A program made the translations under genes and the position numbers. Under the pieces are notes generated by a model that did no database searches, was not told the DNA's origin, and saw only the letters and a list, made by a program, of their open reading frames with translations. Below are positions 8,803 to 17,623 of a stretch of DNA of 64,000 nucleotides, one piece after another (within the stretch, counting starts at the first letter, position 1; each line of letters starts with the position of its first letter). Location of the stretch: positions 26,192-90,191 of the forward strand of contig JBAXZR010000003.1 of NCBI GenBank assembly GCA_041670165.1, read 5' to 3'. Source of the DNA: JBAXZR01 sp041670165 (GTDB lineage: Bacteria; Bacillota; Clostridia; Christensenellales; UBA1242).

Positions 8803-9594
8803 ATGGCAAGAAAAATAGTTTTAACAAGTGGTAAGGGTGGGGTTGGTAAAACAACTGTTTGTGCTGGTCTTGGTGCAAGGCTTGCAGCAATGGGCTTTCG
8901 TGTACTTTTGATAGATGTTGACCTTGGACTTAATAACTTAGATGTTGTTATGGGTGTTGAAAACAAAATTGTGTTTGATATTGTTGATGTGATTCAAGGC
9001 AGGTGCAGACCAAAGCAAGCTCTTATTCAAGATGAGTTTTTTTCTTCACTTTATGTTATGCCTTCAGCACACTCTTTTAGCAAATCTTGTGTAACTGGTG
9101 AAAACATTAAAAATGTTGTTGGAATGATGGATTCTAGCTTCGATTACATATTAATTGATTGCCCAGCTGGTGTTGAAAGTGGCTTTCATAGAGCAGTCTT
9201 TTCAGCAAACGAGGCACTTATTGTTGTTACTCCACACATTTCTAGCATAAGAGATGCTGACAAGGTTTTGGGAATTTTGTCCTCATACAATCTTGAGAGT
9301 AAAGGGCTTATTATAAACAGGATAAGGGGCGATATGGTGCTTTCTGGAGATATGATTGAACCAAGTGAAATTGTTTCGTTTTTAAAAATTCCACTTGTTG
9401 GAGTTGTGCCAGAAGATGATCTTGTTTCAAAGGCAACGGGTATTATGGATTTTGCAAAAAGCCCTTCAGCTGGTCGTGCTCTTTCACTTATTGCAGAAAA
9501 CATTCACACAGGTTCAAAAAAAATATTCGATTTCACAATGAAATATCGGGGACTTTGGGGAGCAATTAAAACAAGTTTAAAAAGAAAATTGTAA
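8803..9594 (+). CDS. minD: Septum-site ATPase MinD
   Basis: 263-aa ParA-type ATPase that binds the membrane as an ATP dimer and carries the division inhibitor, keeping FtsZ rings away from the poles. Residues 9-18 hold the deviant Walker A SGKGGVGKTT. Later motifs are DVDLGLNNLD and DCPAGVESGF. The C terminus, from GLWGAIKTS to the end, is a basic amphipathic helix that fits the membrane-targeting sequence. The ATG at 8803 gives the canonical start, but no ribosome binding site precedes it. An extended -10 (TGA-TAAAAT, 8786-8794) ends 8 bases before the ATG, suggesting a leaderless message. minE follows; no minC is in the window. Confidence 0.93.
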   Translation: MARKIVLTSGKGGVGKTTVCAGLGARLAAMGFRVLLIDVDLGLNNLDVVMGVENKIVFDIVDVIQGRCRPKQALIQDEFFSSLYVMPSAHSFSKSCVTGENIKNVVGMMDSSFDYILIDCPAGVESGFHRAVFSANEALIVVTPHISSIRDADKVLGILSSYNLESKGLIINRIRGDMVLSGDMIEPSEIVSFLKIPLVGVVPEDDLVSKATGIMDFAKSPSAGRALSLIAENIHTGSKKIFDFTMKYRGLWGAIKTSLKRKL

Positions 9595-9606
9595 AGGAGA
9601 AAAATT

Positions 9607-9855
9607 ATGTCATCAATTGGTGAAAAACAGGCAACAAGGCTAAAAAGTGTTTTGGTTGGCGACAAAACTCAAGACAACAAAAGAGTTTGTGAACTTCTAA
9701 AAAGTGAGCTAGTAAATGTTCTTGAAGAATATTTGTGTTTGCAAGGAGATCAGATTGTTAAACTAGAAATGAATGAAGATGGAGAATTTGTTGTTTCTAT
9801 GAATGCAAAGGCAAGTCGCATAAAAAATTTTGGTGTAATTTCAAGTTCATTTTAA
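9607..9855 (+). CDS. minE: Cell-division topological specificity factor MinE
   Basis: 82-aa partner of MinD that stimulates its ATPase and drives pole-to-pole or polar patterning. The protein begins with a basic stretch containing ATRLKSVLVGD, corresponding to the MinD-interacting beta/alpha segment. A dimer-forming domain follows, with LKSELVNVLEEYL and IVKLEMNEDGEFVVSM. Length is typical. AAAGGAG precedes the ATG and the gap from minD is 12 bases. MinE is absent from B. subtilis but present in many Clostridia. Confidence 0.85.
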   Translation: MSSIGEKQATRLKSVLVGDKTQDNKRVCELLKSELVNVLEEYLCLQGDQIVKLEMNEDGEFVVSMNAKASRIKNFGVISSSF

Positions 9856-9896
9856 AAAAGAAAAATAATTAGACAAAAAAAAGCATATCTTTCTTT

Positions 9897-10121
9897 ATGA
9901 AAAACAACTTTGGAAACAATGTTTCTCTTTCAAAAGGGGAAAAATGCAGGCAAGTCGAAATTAAACACAAAATTAATTTAAGAATTTTTTTTAAATCATT
10001 TTTAATAATATTTTTAGTAATCCTTTTGTTGGCTATGGTTTGGTTTTTTGTGCCAATAGTACAAATTTTAGTAAATTTGCTAATAAATATGATAATTGAA
10101 ATTTTTGAGAGTTTGGCATGA
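9897..10121 (+). CDS. Small membrane protein coupled to spoIVFB
   Basis: 74-aa protein with a basic N-terminal half and one long hydrophobic stretch (about 32-70). It occupies the place where spoIVFA often stands, just before spoIVFB, but is far shorter than SpoIVFA (about 260 aa) and has no LytM-type domain. Its stop overlaps the spoIVFB start by 4 bases (ATGA), indicating translational coupling; this is the best support for it being real. No clear ribosome binding site precedes the ATG at 9897. A SpoIVFA-like anchoring or inhibitory role is only a guess from position. Confidence 0.55.
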   Translation: MKNNFGNNVSLSKGEKCRQVEIKHKINLRIFFKSFLIIFLVILLLAMVWFFVPIVQILVNLLINMIIEIFESLA

Positions 10122-10960
10122 AAAAAATAAGAATTCATCCATTATTGATTTTAATGGCTATTATTTTGATTGCATTTGGGCTTGGAAAGGTTGTTTTTTC
10201 GGCTTTTATTGCACTTGTTGTACATGAAGTAGGTCACACCATAGCAGCTAAAAAACTAGGTTTGGAAATTAAAAGTTTGTTTCTTTTGCCATTTGGTGCA
10301 AGTCTTAATCTTAAAAAAAGTACATTAAGTATCAGAGAAGAAATTGTCATTGCAATAATGGGTCCAATATTTAGTTTGGCAAGCATAATTGTTTGTGTTG
10401 CTTTTTGGTGGATATTTCCTGTTACCTACATTTTTACAAAAGACTTTGTTTGGGCAGGTGTTTCACTTTTCCTTATAAATCTTTTGCCAGCATTTCCTTT
10501 GGACGGAGGAAGGGTGTTGTGGGCAATTATTTCTAATAATTATTTAGAAAAAAATGCGAGAAAAATTGTTGTGTGGAGTAACTTATTTTTTTCTGCACTG
10601 TTTTTTGTTCTTTTTGCAACAAGTTTTTTAACTTCAATAAATATCACATTTGCATTTATGAGTTTTTTTCTTGTTCAAGGAATTTTTGAAAACAAATGGT
10701 CATCAGAATATTCAAAATTACTATACAAATATGATTCAAGAAGACAAAAAGGAAATGTTGTTGGTGTTAAAACAATTTCTGTAAGTCCAGAAACAACAAT
10801 TCTTAAGATATTGCAAAATATGAGTAAAACAAAGGTTAATCAGGTTCTTGTTTGCATGCCAAACGGAAAAATGAAAGCAATGTTTGATACTCAGTTTGAA
10901 TCAATATGTGAAAAATACCCACTTGATTACACGATTAAAGAAGTTTTTAAAATAAAATAA
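10118..10960 (+). CDS. spoIVFB: Intramembrane metalloprotease SpoIVFB (M50, site-2 protease)
   Basis: 280-aa polytopic protease. In sporulating relatives it cleaves the pro-sequence of sigma-K in the outer forespore membrane. The zinc motif HEVGH is at residues 36-40 within a membrane helix, and the third ligand lies in LLPAFPLDGGRVL (about 124-136). Several further hydrophobic segments follow. A soluble C-terminal segment resembling a CBS domain (about 208-275) is typical of SpoIVFB. Length matches B. subtilis (288 aa). Location next to minDE is common in Clostridia. Pro-sigma-K itself is not in the window. Confidence 0.88.
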   Translation: MKKIRIHPLLILMAIILIAFGLGKVVFSAFIALVVHEVGHTIAAKKLGLEIKSLFLLPFGASLNLKKSTLSIREEIVIAIMGPIFSLASIIVCVAFWWIFPVTYIFTKDFVWAGVSLFLINLLPAFPLDGGRVLWAIISNNYLEKNARKIVVWSNLFFSALFFVLFATSFLTSINITFAFMSFFLVQGIFENKWSSEYSKLLYKYDSRRQKGNVVGVKTISVSPETTILKILQNMSKTKVNQVLVCMPNGKMKAMFDTQFESICEKYPLDYTIKEVFKIK

Positions 10961-10979
10961 AACATTTTTGTCATATGCT

Positions 10980-11007
10980 TGTGTTTTTATGTAATTTTTG
11001 TTAAAAT
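10980..11007 (+). promoter_or_regulatory. Putative promoter of the 11030 gene
   Basis: TTGTGT at 10980-10985, 16-base spacer, TAAAAT at 11002-11007. It lies 22 bases ahead of the ATG at 11030. Confidence 0.45.
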
Positions 11008-11029
11008 TTCAAGAACAAGAGAGGAAAAA

Positions 11030-12463
11030 ATGATTGTTCTTAGAAGCATGAATCAAATCTATGATAAATTTGTTGATTTCTTTGGAGAATTTTATACTCA
11101 AAAAATTAACTTTGAAGAATTTATTTATAATCAAATTTCTTATGAAAACATTTCATCAGTCTTTTTAAATGCTCCAAAAATTGATAAAAAGAAACAAGAG
11201 CTTGAAGATTTCTGTGAAATGCTTTTTCAAATTAAGGAAAGTAAACCTTCTATATGCAATTTCATAAAAGTTTTACTTTCTTCAGAAAACTTCGTTGCAA
11301 TCTTTCATTTTTTGAGAAGATTTATTGTTGGTCAATTTGGAAATACAAAATTTTGTTTGTCAGCAACTGGACTTAGTCAACAAGGAAGGCTTTTTGAAAG
11401 ATTTTTAGAGGTTGCTTTGTATGCTGATTTGAAACCAGCAGAGTTTTTTCCTTTTGTTTTTGCTTGTGTTGGTTGTGAGCCTTCAAGTGTTTTATTTCCT
11501 TGGAAAGAACCAGCAAAAATGTTTTTAAGAGCTGTGCTTGAAAGTGACAAGGAAATTTTGGAAATTTTTGCTAACAAAAATGATGATATTAAAAAGATTT
11601 TGGAAACAGAAATGGGTTTGGTATATGATAGTGAAATTTCATTAGATAATGTTGATGAAACAAAATTTAAAACTGAAGAAAATCTTAAGCAAAATGTGCA
11701 TATAAACAATGAAAATGTCAATGAAGAAGTTTTTGCTAACAAACAAAATTTTGATTTGAAAGATGAAAAGGTTGATATCAAAGAAAGTAGTAAACAAATA
11801 ATTGAAGAAAATAATGAAATAAATAATCAAATTGTAAATAGTGAAAAAATTGATAATTATGCTGAAAACTTACAGTTAAATGAACAGGATAAACCTTTAA
11901 ATATTAATGATTCAGTTGCTTTTAATGCTGAAAAATCATTTTTGATTTCTCTTGGCATTCATAGTATTGACCAATTTGTTAAAAGAGCAGAAGAAGAAAT
12001 CGAAGACAATTTAAAAAATGTTTTAGGAATTGAAATTAGTCCATTGAATCTTAAATTTGTTAATGGATCAAAATGCTCTGATAAGGCTGTTTTACTTTTA
12101 TGTAGAATTGTAAAACTTAATGCTGACAATGAAAATTTAAACTCTTTTAACAGTTTTTCACAATTGTTTGAAATTGGTTCATTGCAACTATTTTCAAAGT
12201 TACTATTTGAAAAATTGATTACAAAAGCAAGTATTATGGAAGCTAAATGGGCAATAAGATTGGTTTCTATTTTTGCTGATGAAGAAACTGAAGCCAAAGC
12301 AATTGATTTTGTTACAAAGTTAAAAAATGAAAAATCTTTAAAAGAAGCAAAATATATGCTTAAATGCATGTTTTATGCAAAAAAACAAAAAGCAATCAGC
12401 TATATGAATGATTTGATTGAAAAAAAGAATTCTTGGGCAATTTCTGAATGTGGTGGAAAATAA
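11030..12463 (+). CDS. Unrecognised 477-aa protein with a charged Asn/Glu-rich linker
   Basis: No family recognised. Residues 1-190 are predicted mostly helical. A hydrophilic, low-complexity linker rich in Asn, Glu, Lys and Asp runs from about 190 to 290. A second helical domain (about 295-477) has repeated Leu/Ala helices reminiscent of alpha-solenoid folds. No signal peptide or membrane segment is seen, so it is probably cytoplasmic. The start at 11030 was chosen for the GAGG just upstream; the frame extends further back to 10979 but would run through the promoter. It ends 11 bases before the radical-SAM gene and is probably co-transcribed with it. Confidence 0.7.
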   Translation: MIVLRSMNQIYDKFVDFFGEFYTQKINFEEFIYNQISYENISSVFLNAPKIDKKKQELEDFCEMLFQIKESKPSICNFIKVLLSSENFVAIFHFLRRFIVGQFGNTKFCLSATGLSQQGRLFERFLEVALYADLKPAEFFPFVFACVGCEPSSVLFPWKEPAKMFLRAVLESDKEILEIFANKNDDIKKILETEMGLVYDSEISLDNVDETKFKTEENLKQNVHINNENVNEEVFANKQNFDLKDEKVDIKESSKQIIEENNEINNQIVNSEKIDNYAENLQLNEQDKPLNINDSVAFNAEKSFLISLGIHSIDQFVKRAEEEIEDNLKNVLGIEISPLNLKFVNGSKCSDKAVLLLCRIVKLNADNENLNSFNSFSQLFEIGSLQLFSKLLFEKLITKASIMEAKWAIRLVSIFADEETEAKAIDFVTKLKNEKSLKEAKYMLKCMFYAKKQKAISYMNDLIEKKNSWAISECGGK

Positions 12464-12474
12464 TTGGAGAAAAG

Positions 12475-14289
12475 ATGATAGAAATAAATAAATTAGAAAA
12501 AATACTTTTAAAAATTCAAAAACCATCAAGATACACAGGCGGAGAAGCAAATTTATCTACAAAAGTTTGGGACAAAAATGCCACAAACTTTTGTTTTTGT
12601 TTTCCAGATGTTTATGAAGTTGGAATGAGCAATCTTGGTATCAAAATTTTGCACAAGATTTTAAACGATTTGGACGGAATTGTTTCTGAAAGGTGTTTTA
12701 CACCTTGGGTAGATATGATTGAAGAAATGGAACAGAATAAAATTCCACTATTTTCATTAGAAAGTAAAACTGAAGTTAAAAATTTTGATGTTGTGGCATT
12801 TTCAATTCAAAGTGAGCTTTGCTACACTAACATGGCTAAAATGCTTAGTCTTTCGGGCATTCCGCTCTTTTCAAGAGATAGAACAGAAAATGATCCAATA
12901 ATTATTGCGGGTGGACCTTGTGCTTACAACTTTGAACCTATTGCAGATTTTTTAGATGTTGTGTCTGTTGGTGACGGAGAAGAAAACATTTGTGAAATAG
13001 CCAAACTTGTCAAAAAAAGAAAAAAAGAGCATTTAAACAAAAACATATTTTTTGACATGGTAGAAAAAATTACAGGTGTGTTTGTTCCTTCAAGAATTGA
13101 AACGACTTTGGAAAATGGAATTATTGTTCCCCAAAAAGTCAATCAAATCAAAAAACAAATTTTGATGAATTTGGACTCCGCATCGTTCCCTTCTTGCCCA
13201 ATGTTGCCTGTTATTGAAATTGTGCATGACAGAGCAGTAGTTGAGCTTTTTAGGGGCTGTACACACGGTTGTAGGTTTTGTCAAGCTGGTTTCACTTATA
13301 GACCTATTAGAGAAAGAAAAACTGAAACGATTTTAGCTCAGTCATCTCAGTTAATAAAAAACACCGGATACGATGAATTGTCACTTTCAAGTTTAAGCAC
13401 AAGTGATTATTCAGACATTAAAGGTCTTTTTAACAAACTTAATACAAATTTTGAAGGTAAAAATGTCCATGTTTCATTACCTTCGCTAAGAATTACTGGT
13501 TTTGATGAAGAATTTGTTTCAAACGGAAGAATGACATCTATTACATTTGCTCCAGAAGCTGGTTCTCAAAGACTTCGTGATGTTATTAACAAAAATGTTA
13601 CTGAAGAAAATATCATGGAAACATTAAAAAAAGTCTTTTCACTTGGATACACAAGTATCAAATTATATTTTATGATTGGTTTGCCAACTGAAAATTATGA
13701 TGATTTGATGGAAATGGTTTCGCTTGCAAAAAAAATCAAATCTGTATATAAAACAACAAAAATTTCAAATCGTCCACTTTCTTTAAATTTTTCAGCTTCA
13801 GTTTTCATTCCAAAACCTTTTACTCCTTTTCAATGGGAGGCTCAAATCTCTGAAGAGGAAATGAAGAGAAGACAATATTTGTTAAAAGATGAACTTAAGA
13901 AAATTGGTGTCAACTTTCAATATCATGACAGTAAAACAAGTGTGTTAGAAGCTGTGCTTGCAAGAGGTGATAGAAGTCTTTGTGAAGCCATTAAGCTGGC
14001 TTCAGAAAACAACTGCATATTTGATAGCTGGACAGAATGTTTCAACTTTGACAAATGGAAAAAAGTTTTTGAAGAATGCCAAATTGATATGAATTTATTT
14101 CGTGGAGCAATTGCTCTTAACCAAACCCTTCCGTGGGATTATATTGATATTGGTGTTAAAAAAAGTTATTTCTTAGCCGAAAGGGAAAATGCTTATGCGA
14201 TCAAAACAACTGATGATTGTAGAAAAGGTTGTCATGCTTGTGGGCTTGAAAAAGTTTGTGCAAAGCTTAAAGCGGAGGCAAGAAAATGA
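12475..14289 (+). CDS. B12-binding radical SAM protein (TIGR03960 family)
   Basis: 604-aa iron-sulfur enzyme of unknown reaction. The N-terminal third has a B12-binding-like Rossmann region. The radical-SAM cluster motif CTHGCRFCQAG (about 261-271) supplies three cysteines for the 4Fe-4S cluster. SLSSLSTSDYS and APEAGSQRLRD follow, characteristic of the TIGR03960 group. The C terminus has a further Cys cluster (CRKGCHACG). The start at 12475 follows GGAGA at 12466-12470. Its stop overlaps the next gene by 4 bases. This pair often precedes RNase G and ribosomal protein genes in Clostridia, but here it does not. Its biochemical role is unknown. Confidence 0.85.
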   Translation: MIEINKLEKILLKIQKPSRYTGGEANLSTKVWDKNATNFCFCFPDVYEVGMSNLGIKILHKILNDLDGIVSERCFTPWVDMIEEMEQNKIPLFSLESKTEVKNFDVVAFSIQSELCYTNMAKMLSLSGIPLFSRDRTENDPIIIAGGPCAYNFEPIADFLDVVSVGDGEENICEIAKLVKKRKKEHLNKNIFFDMVEKITGVFVPSRIETTLENGIIVPQKVNQIKKQILMNLDSASFPSCPMLPVIEIVHDRAVVELFRGCTHGCRFCQAGFTYRPIRERKTETILAQSSQLIKNTGYDELSLSSLSTSDYSDIKGLFNKLNTNFEGKNVHVSLPSLRITGFDEEFVSNGRMTSITFAPEAGSQRLRDVINKNVTEENIMETLKKVFSLGYTSIKLYFMIGLPTENYDDLMEMVSLAKKIKSVYKTTKISNRPLSLNFSASVFIPKPFTPFQWEAQISEEEMKRRQYLLKDELKKIGVNFQYHDSKTSVLEAVLARGDRSLCEAIKLASENNCIFDSWTECFNFDKWKKVFEECQIDMNLFRGAIALNQTLPWDYIDIGVKKSYFLAERENAYAIKTTDDCRKGCHACGLEKVCAKLKAEARK

Positions 14290-14933
14290 TTTTGTTAAAA
14301 CATACAAAAGTTGGTTCGGCAAAATATCTTGGACACTTGGATTTACTTCGTTCTTTTAAAAGAATTTTTAACAGAGCTGAAATTTCTATTGAAAAATCTC
14401 AAGGATTTAATCCACACCCACTATTCTTTTTTCCGCAACCACTTGGTTTAGGAATTGAAAGTGAGTGTGAACTTGTTGTTGTGGGAGCAAATTACGAAAA
14501 CAACATTTTGAATAGACTTAATAATGTTACTATTCCGGGAGTTAAATTTATTGAATGTGTCGAGATTGAAAAAAATATTAATTTGGCAGCAAACATTGTT
14601 TCTTCAAAATTTTTAATTGAAATAGAAAATTTTGACGATATTAAAAAAGATATAGAAGAAATATTAAAAGAAAAAGAGTTGTTTATTTCGCTAAAAACAA
14701 AAAGCGGAGAAAAAGAACGAGATGTGAAAGACATGATTTATTCTTATGAATTTGCTAATAATGGAATGGTTATGGAGCTTTCTTGTGGAAATAACAATCT
14801 AAGACCTGACTATTTGATGATTGCAATTTCTAATTTAATTAAAAAAGAATTCTATTATAAATGTAAAAGAATTGAAGCATTTATAAAAAAAGATGAAAAA
14901 AAAGTGTCTTGCAACTCATATTTTAAAATTTGA
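14286..14933 (+). CDS. TIGR03936/DUF2344 radical-SAM-linked protein
   Basis: 215-aa protein of the DUF2344 family, which occurs next to, or fused to, TIGR03960 radical-SAM proteins. N-terminal signatures are LKHTKVGSAKYLGHLDLLRSF and KSQGFNPHP. The start codon overlaps the upstream stop as ATGA, indicating coupled translation and probably a complex. Function is unknown; a role in tRNA or RNA modification is sometimes suspected from context but is not shown by this sequence. Confidence 0.85.
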   Translation: MILLKHTKVGSAKYLGHLDLLRSFKRIFNRAEISIEKSQGFNPHPLFFFPQPLGLGIESECELVVVGANYENNILNRLNNVTIPGVKFIECVEIEKNINLAANIVSSKFLIEIENFDDIKKDIEEILKEKELFISLKTKSGEKERDVKDMIYSYEFANNGMVMELSCGNNNLRPDYLMIAISNLIKKEFYYKCKRIEAFIKKDEKKVSCNSYFKI

Positions 14934-15153
14934 TTGAAATGTTTTTAATTAATATTTCTAAATCAAAGTCTAAATTTTTAAAAAATGATGAAAAAAATTT
15001 TAAAAACATAAAACCTTACAAAAATAAGTTTCAGATTAATTTTACTGTTTAAATGATGCCTTGTTCAAATTTTAAATTAAACAGAAGTAATTATTTTTAT
15101 AATATTTTCGACTATATTTCAAAACTAAATTACTACAATTAATTATTTATAAA

Positions 15154-15179
15154 AACGAGTATAAGCTACTTGTTTTTTT
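15154..15179. terminator. Bidirectional terminator between DUF2344 gene and lysR
   Basis: AACGAGTA (15154-15161) pairs with TACTTGTT (15167-15174) with one G-T pair. There are T-runs on the right and A-runs on the left, between convergent genes. Confidence 0.6.
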
Positions 15180-16065
15180 AGAAAAATTCAAGAAAAGCTT
15201 TTGCAACTTGACTAAGTGATTCAAAAGAATTGTATGCAATTCTAAATTCAGAACTTTCAAATTGGGTGTCTACATTCAGTTTTATGATTGAGCCATTTGC
15301 AAAGAAATCATTTGCAATATAATCTTGAATCAAAGCAACACCAAGATTTTTCTTAACAAAGTCCAATATAAGTGAATGCCCAGAAACTTCGAATGCAGGC
15401 TCAAAAGCTATATTATTTTTCTCAAAAATATTATTCAAGATTTTTCTTGAGTTTGACTCAGTAAGATTTGCAATAATCGGAAGCTTTGAAAGTTCACTTA
15501 AACTAAAAATCTTTCTTTGAGATTGTTTATAAAAATCATTTCCAGCAACAAAAACATAATTTAGCTTGGTAACAAGTTTTGATTCAAGTGAAAGTTTTGT
15601 TATATCATTTGGCTGAGTTATCACAAAATCAATGTAACCATCTTTAACCTTTTGAGAAGCAATTGAACTAACTTCATCATAAATCTTTATTTTCACATTT
15701 GGATATCTATTTTTAAATCTTGCAATTTTTTCAGATAAAAGCAATTTTGTTGCATTTGTTCCGCAAGAAATTGAAAGAGTTCCACAATTAAGACTATTGA
15801 AAGAATCAACAACGCTTAAGGCATTTTTAAAATGGTCTAGTCCATTCTTAATTTCAAAATAGATTTTATTTCCAACTTCTGTTAAAACTACACCTCGAGT
15901 TGTTCTTATGAAAAGAGTTGCGTTTAATTCATCTTCAAGTTTGTGTATTGTTTGCGAAATTGCAGGTTGAGAAATTAGTAGTTTTTTTGAAACCTTTGTT
16001 AAATTTTTCTCGGTTGCCACTTCATAAAAAATTTTGAAATAATCCAAATTAATATTTTCTAGCAT
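15178..16065 (-). CDS. LysR-family transcriptional regulator
   Basis: 295-aa LTTR. The N-terminal winged helix-turn-helix (about 1-65) includes NLTKVSKKLLISQPAISQ and the usual linker. It is followed by a two-lobed effector-binding domain, where GTLSISCG is the typical beginning of the first lobe. AAGGAG is on the minus strand but about 13 bases upstream of the ATG, a long spacing. It is divergent from the HD-domain hydrolase at 16155, and the gap holds an interrupted palindrome with T-N11-A spacing, the usual LTTR box. Autorepression and control of the neighbour are likely. The effector is unknown; CysL/CbbR-like and YwqM/CysB-like members share this architecture. Confidence 0.9.
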   Translation of the reverse strand: MLENINLDYFKIFYEVATEKNLTKVSKKLLISQPAISQTIHKLEDELNATLFIRTTRGVVLTEVGNKIYFEIKNGLDHFKNALSVVDSFNSLNCGTLSISCGTNATKLLLSEKIARFKNRYPNVKIKIYDEVSSIASQKVKDGYIDFVITQPNDITKLSLESKLVTKLNYVFVAGNDFYKQSQRKIFSLSELSKLPIIANLTESNSRKILNNIFEKNNIAFEPAFEVSGHSLILDFVKKNLGVALIQDYIANDFFANGSIIKLNVDTQFESSEFRIAYNSFESLSQVAKAFLEFF

Positions 16066-16090
16066 AAGTAATTCTTATCTCCTTAATAAC

Positions 16091-16119
16091 AATTTGATAT
16101 TTTACTTATATCACAAATT
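16091..16119. promoter_or_regulatory. Candidate LysR operator
   Basis: An interrupted dyad reads AATTTGATAT on the left and ATATCACAAATT on the right, with one 2-base insertion. Its centre GATAT-N7-ATATC (16096-16112) contains a T-N11-A motif (16098-16110). It overlaps the -35 of the divergent HD gene, a normal place for LTTR control. Confidence 0.5.
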
Positions 16120-16129
16120 GTCATATAAT
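16101..16129 (+). promoter_or_regulatory. Promoter of the HD-domain gene
   Basis: TTTACT at 16101-16106, 17-base spacer, perfect TATAAT at 16124-16129. AAGGAG for the gene follows about 12 bases later. Confidence 0.6.
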
Positions 16130-16154
16130 GCAAATGAAATAAGGAGAGAAAAAT

Positions 16155-16694
16155 ATGATTCAAGAAGCTTTAAAATTTGCTGTTGAAAAGCATGAAAAAC
16201 AACTACGAAAAGGAACAAACATTCCGTACATAGTTCACCCAGTTGAAGTCATGAAAATTCTTCTAGAAAATGGAGCAACAGAACAGGTTGTTGTTGCTGG
16301 AATTTTGCATGACACAGTTGAAGACACAAAAACAACTATTGATGAACTTAAAATTGTTTTTGGAGATGAAATTGCAAAAATTGTTGCAGGTGTTTCAGAA
16401 GATAAAACAAAAACTTGGGAAGAAAGAAAACAACATACAATAGTAGAATTGAAAAATGCTACAAAGGAAATTAAGCTTGTTGCATGTGCAGACAAACTTT
16501 CAAATTTGAAATCTATATTCCATGAAAAAAATGAAATTGGTAAAAAAATTTGGGAAAGGTTTAAAAGAGGATTTAAGCCACAGAAAAAATATTACTCTGG
16601 ATTAATTGATTCGCTCTCAGATTTGGGTGAATTAAAAATGTATTTAGAGCTAAAAAATGTTTTTATAAATGTTTTTGAAAATAAAATTATTTAA
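16155..16694 (+). CDS. HD-domain phosphohydrolase, MESH1/SpoT-hydrolase-like
   Basis: 179-aa protein made almost only of an HD domain of the (p)ppGpp hydrolase kind. His28 in YIVHPVEV, His52-Asp53 in GILHDTVED and the later CADKLSNLK give the metal-binding HD set, and the sequence order matches the N-terminal domain of RelA/SpoT. There is no synthetase, TGS or ACT domain, so it would be a small alarmone hydrolase or a related guanosine nucleotide hydrolase. AAGGAG precedes the ATG. It is divergent from lysR and transcribed alone. Substrate is inferred from family only. Confidence 0.8.
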   Translation: MIQEALKFAVEKHEKQLRKGTNIPYIVHPVEVMKILLENGATEQVVVAGILHDTVEDTKTTIDELKIVFGDEIAKIVAGVSEDKTKTWEERKQHTIVELKNATKEIKLVACADKLSNLKSIFHEKNEIGKKIWERFKRGFKPQKKYYSGLIDSLSDLGELKMYLELKNVFINVFENKII

Positions 16695-16879
16695 ACGAAT
16701 TCGACAAAATATGATTTAAAAAAGTTGAATTAATATTAATTTTTAAAATAATAAACAATTAAGTATTTTTTTATTAAAATAAATTAATTTTATTAAATAA
16801 AACATAAATTTAATTAACAATTCAAATAAATTAATATTATTTAATTATTAATTAAATTATTTATTAATTTTATTTATTT

Positions 16880-16918
<39 letters not shown>

Positions 16919-16964
16919 ATTAATTTCAATTAATTTCAATTTAATAATAGGTTTTTATTAATAT

Positions 16965-16997
16965 AAAGCCCATTGTATCATACAATTGGGCTTTTAA
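16965..16997. terminator. Hairpin/terminator in the AT-rich gap
   Basis: Arms 16965-16978 and 16980-16994 pair over about 14 bp with one bulge. A T-run follows on the plus side and an A-run precedes on the left. It probably ends transcripts from both flanking genes (HD gene and the 17177 gene). Confidence 0.65.
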
Positions 16998-17176
16998 AAT
17001 TTTTATTAATATTTTTTTAATTTATTTAATTGTTAATAATTTATAATAATTAAATATTAATATAATTAATTATTAATTTTTAATGTATATTAAAATAAAT
17101 ATTAAATATTAAATAATTAATTTGAATAAATAATTAGAAATAAATAATAATTAAATTTAATTAAATATTATTATCT

Positions 17177-17623
17177 TTAGTTATCTTCATCTTTCAAAAA
17201 CTTCTTCAATTTTTCCACATTTTTTTCTTCATTGCTTAATAGTTTTTTTGCCAAATCCAAAATTTCTTGTTCACATTCTTTGCAATCGGAAATTGCCTTG
17301 ATTAAATCAATCATGTATTCCATTGTTCCGATGATCATCATTTCTGCAATATGAGCTGTTGAATTGTCAGTTAAAATCAAGAACTTGTTTTCACTCCATA
17401 ATCTTGCTTTTTCAAACCAATTATTATCTTTTAAATTTTGATTTTCACTTGTTGCAATCATGCTACACTCTTTGGCAATGATTTGATATTCTGATTCTTG
17501 CTCGCTTACTTCTTGAATAAGATTTACACATTTGATTGACGGCATTAATTCTTGTATACTCTGAATTGCCATTTTAGTATTTTGAAAAATTACATTAAGT
17601 AATTTCAAATTTATATTATCCAT
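17177..17623 (-). CDS. Hypothetical all-helical protein, ferritin-like/four-helix bundle type
   Basis: 148-aa acidic protein predicted to be nearly all helix. Segments such as FQNTKMAIQSIQELM, TAHIAEMMIIGTMEYMIDLIKAI and LAKKLLSNEEKNVEKLKKFL suggest a four-helix bundle. The pattern, especially HIAEM followed by a Gly-Thr and a late EEKN, recalls short clostridial proteins of unknown function. I chose the start at 17623, where AAGGAG lies 6 bases upstream; the open frame continues to 17800 but that part overlaps the divergent gene and looks non-coding. Function unknown. Confidence 0.75.
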   Translation of the reverse strand: MDNINLKLLNVIFQNTKMAIQSIQELMPSIKCVNLIQEVSEQESEYQIIAKECSMIATSENQNLKDNNWFEKARLWSENKFLILTDNSTAHIAEMMIIGTMEYMIDLIKAISDCKECEQEILDLAKKLLSNEEKNVEKLKKFLKDEDN

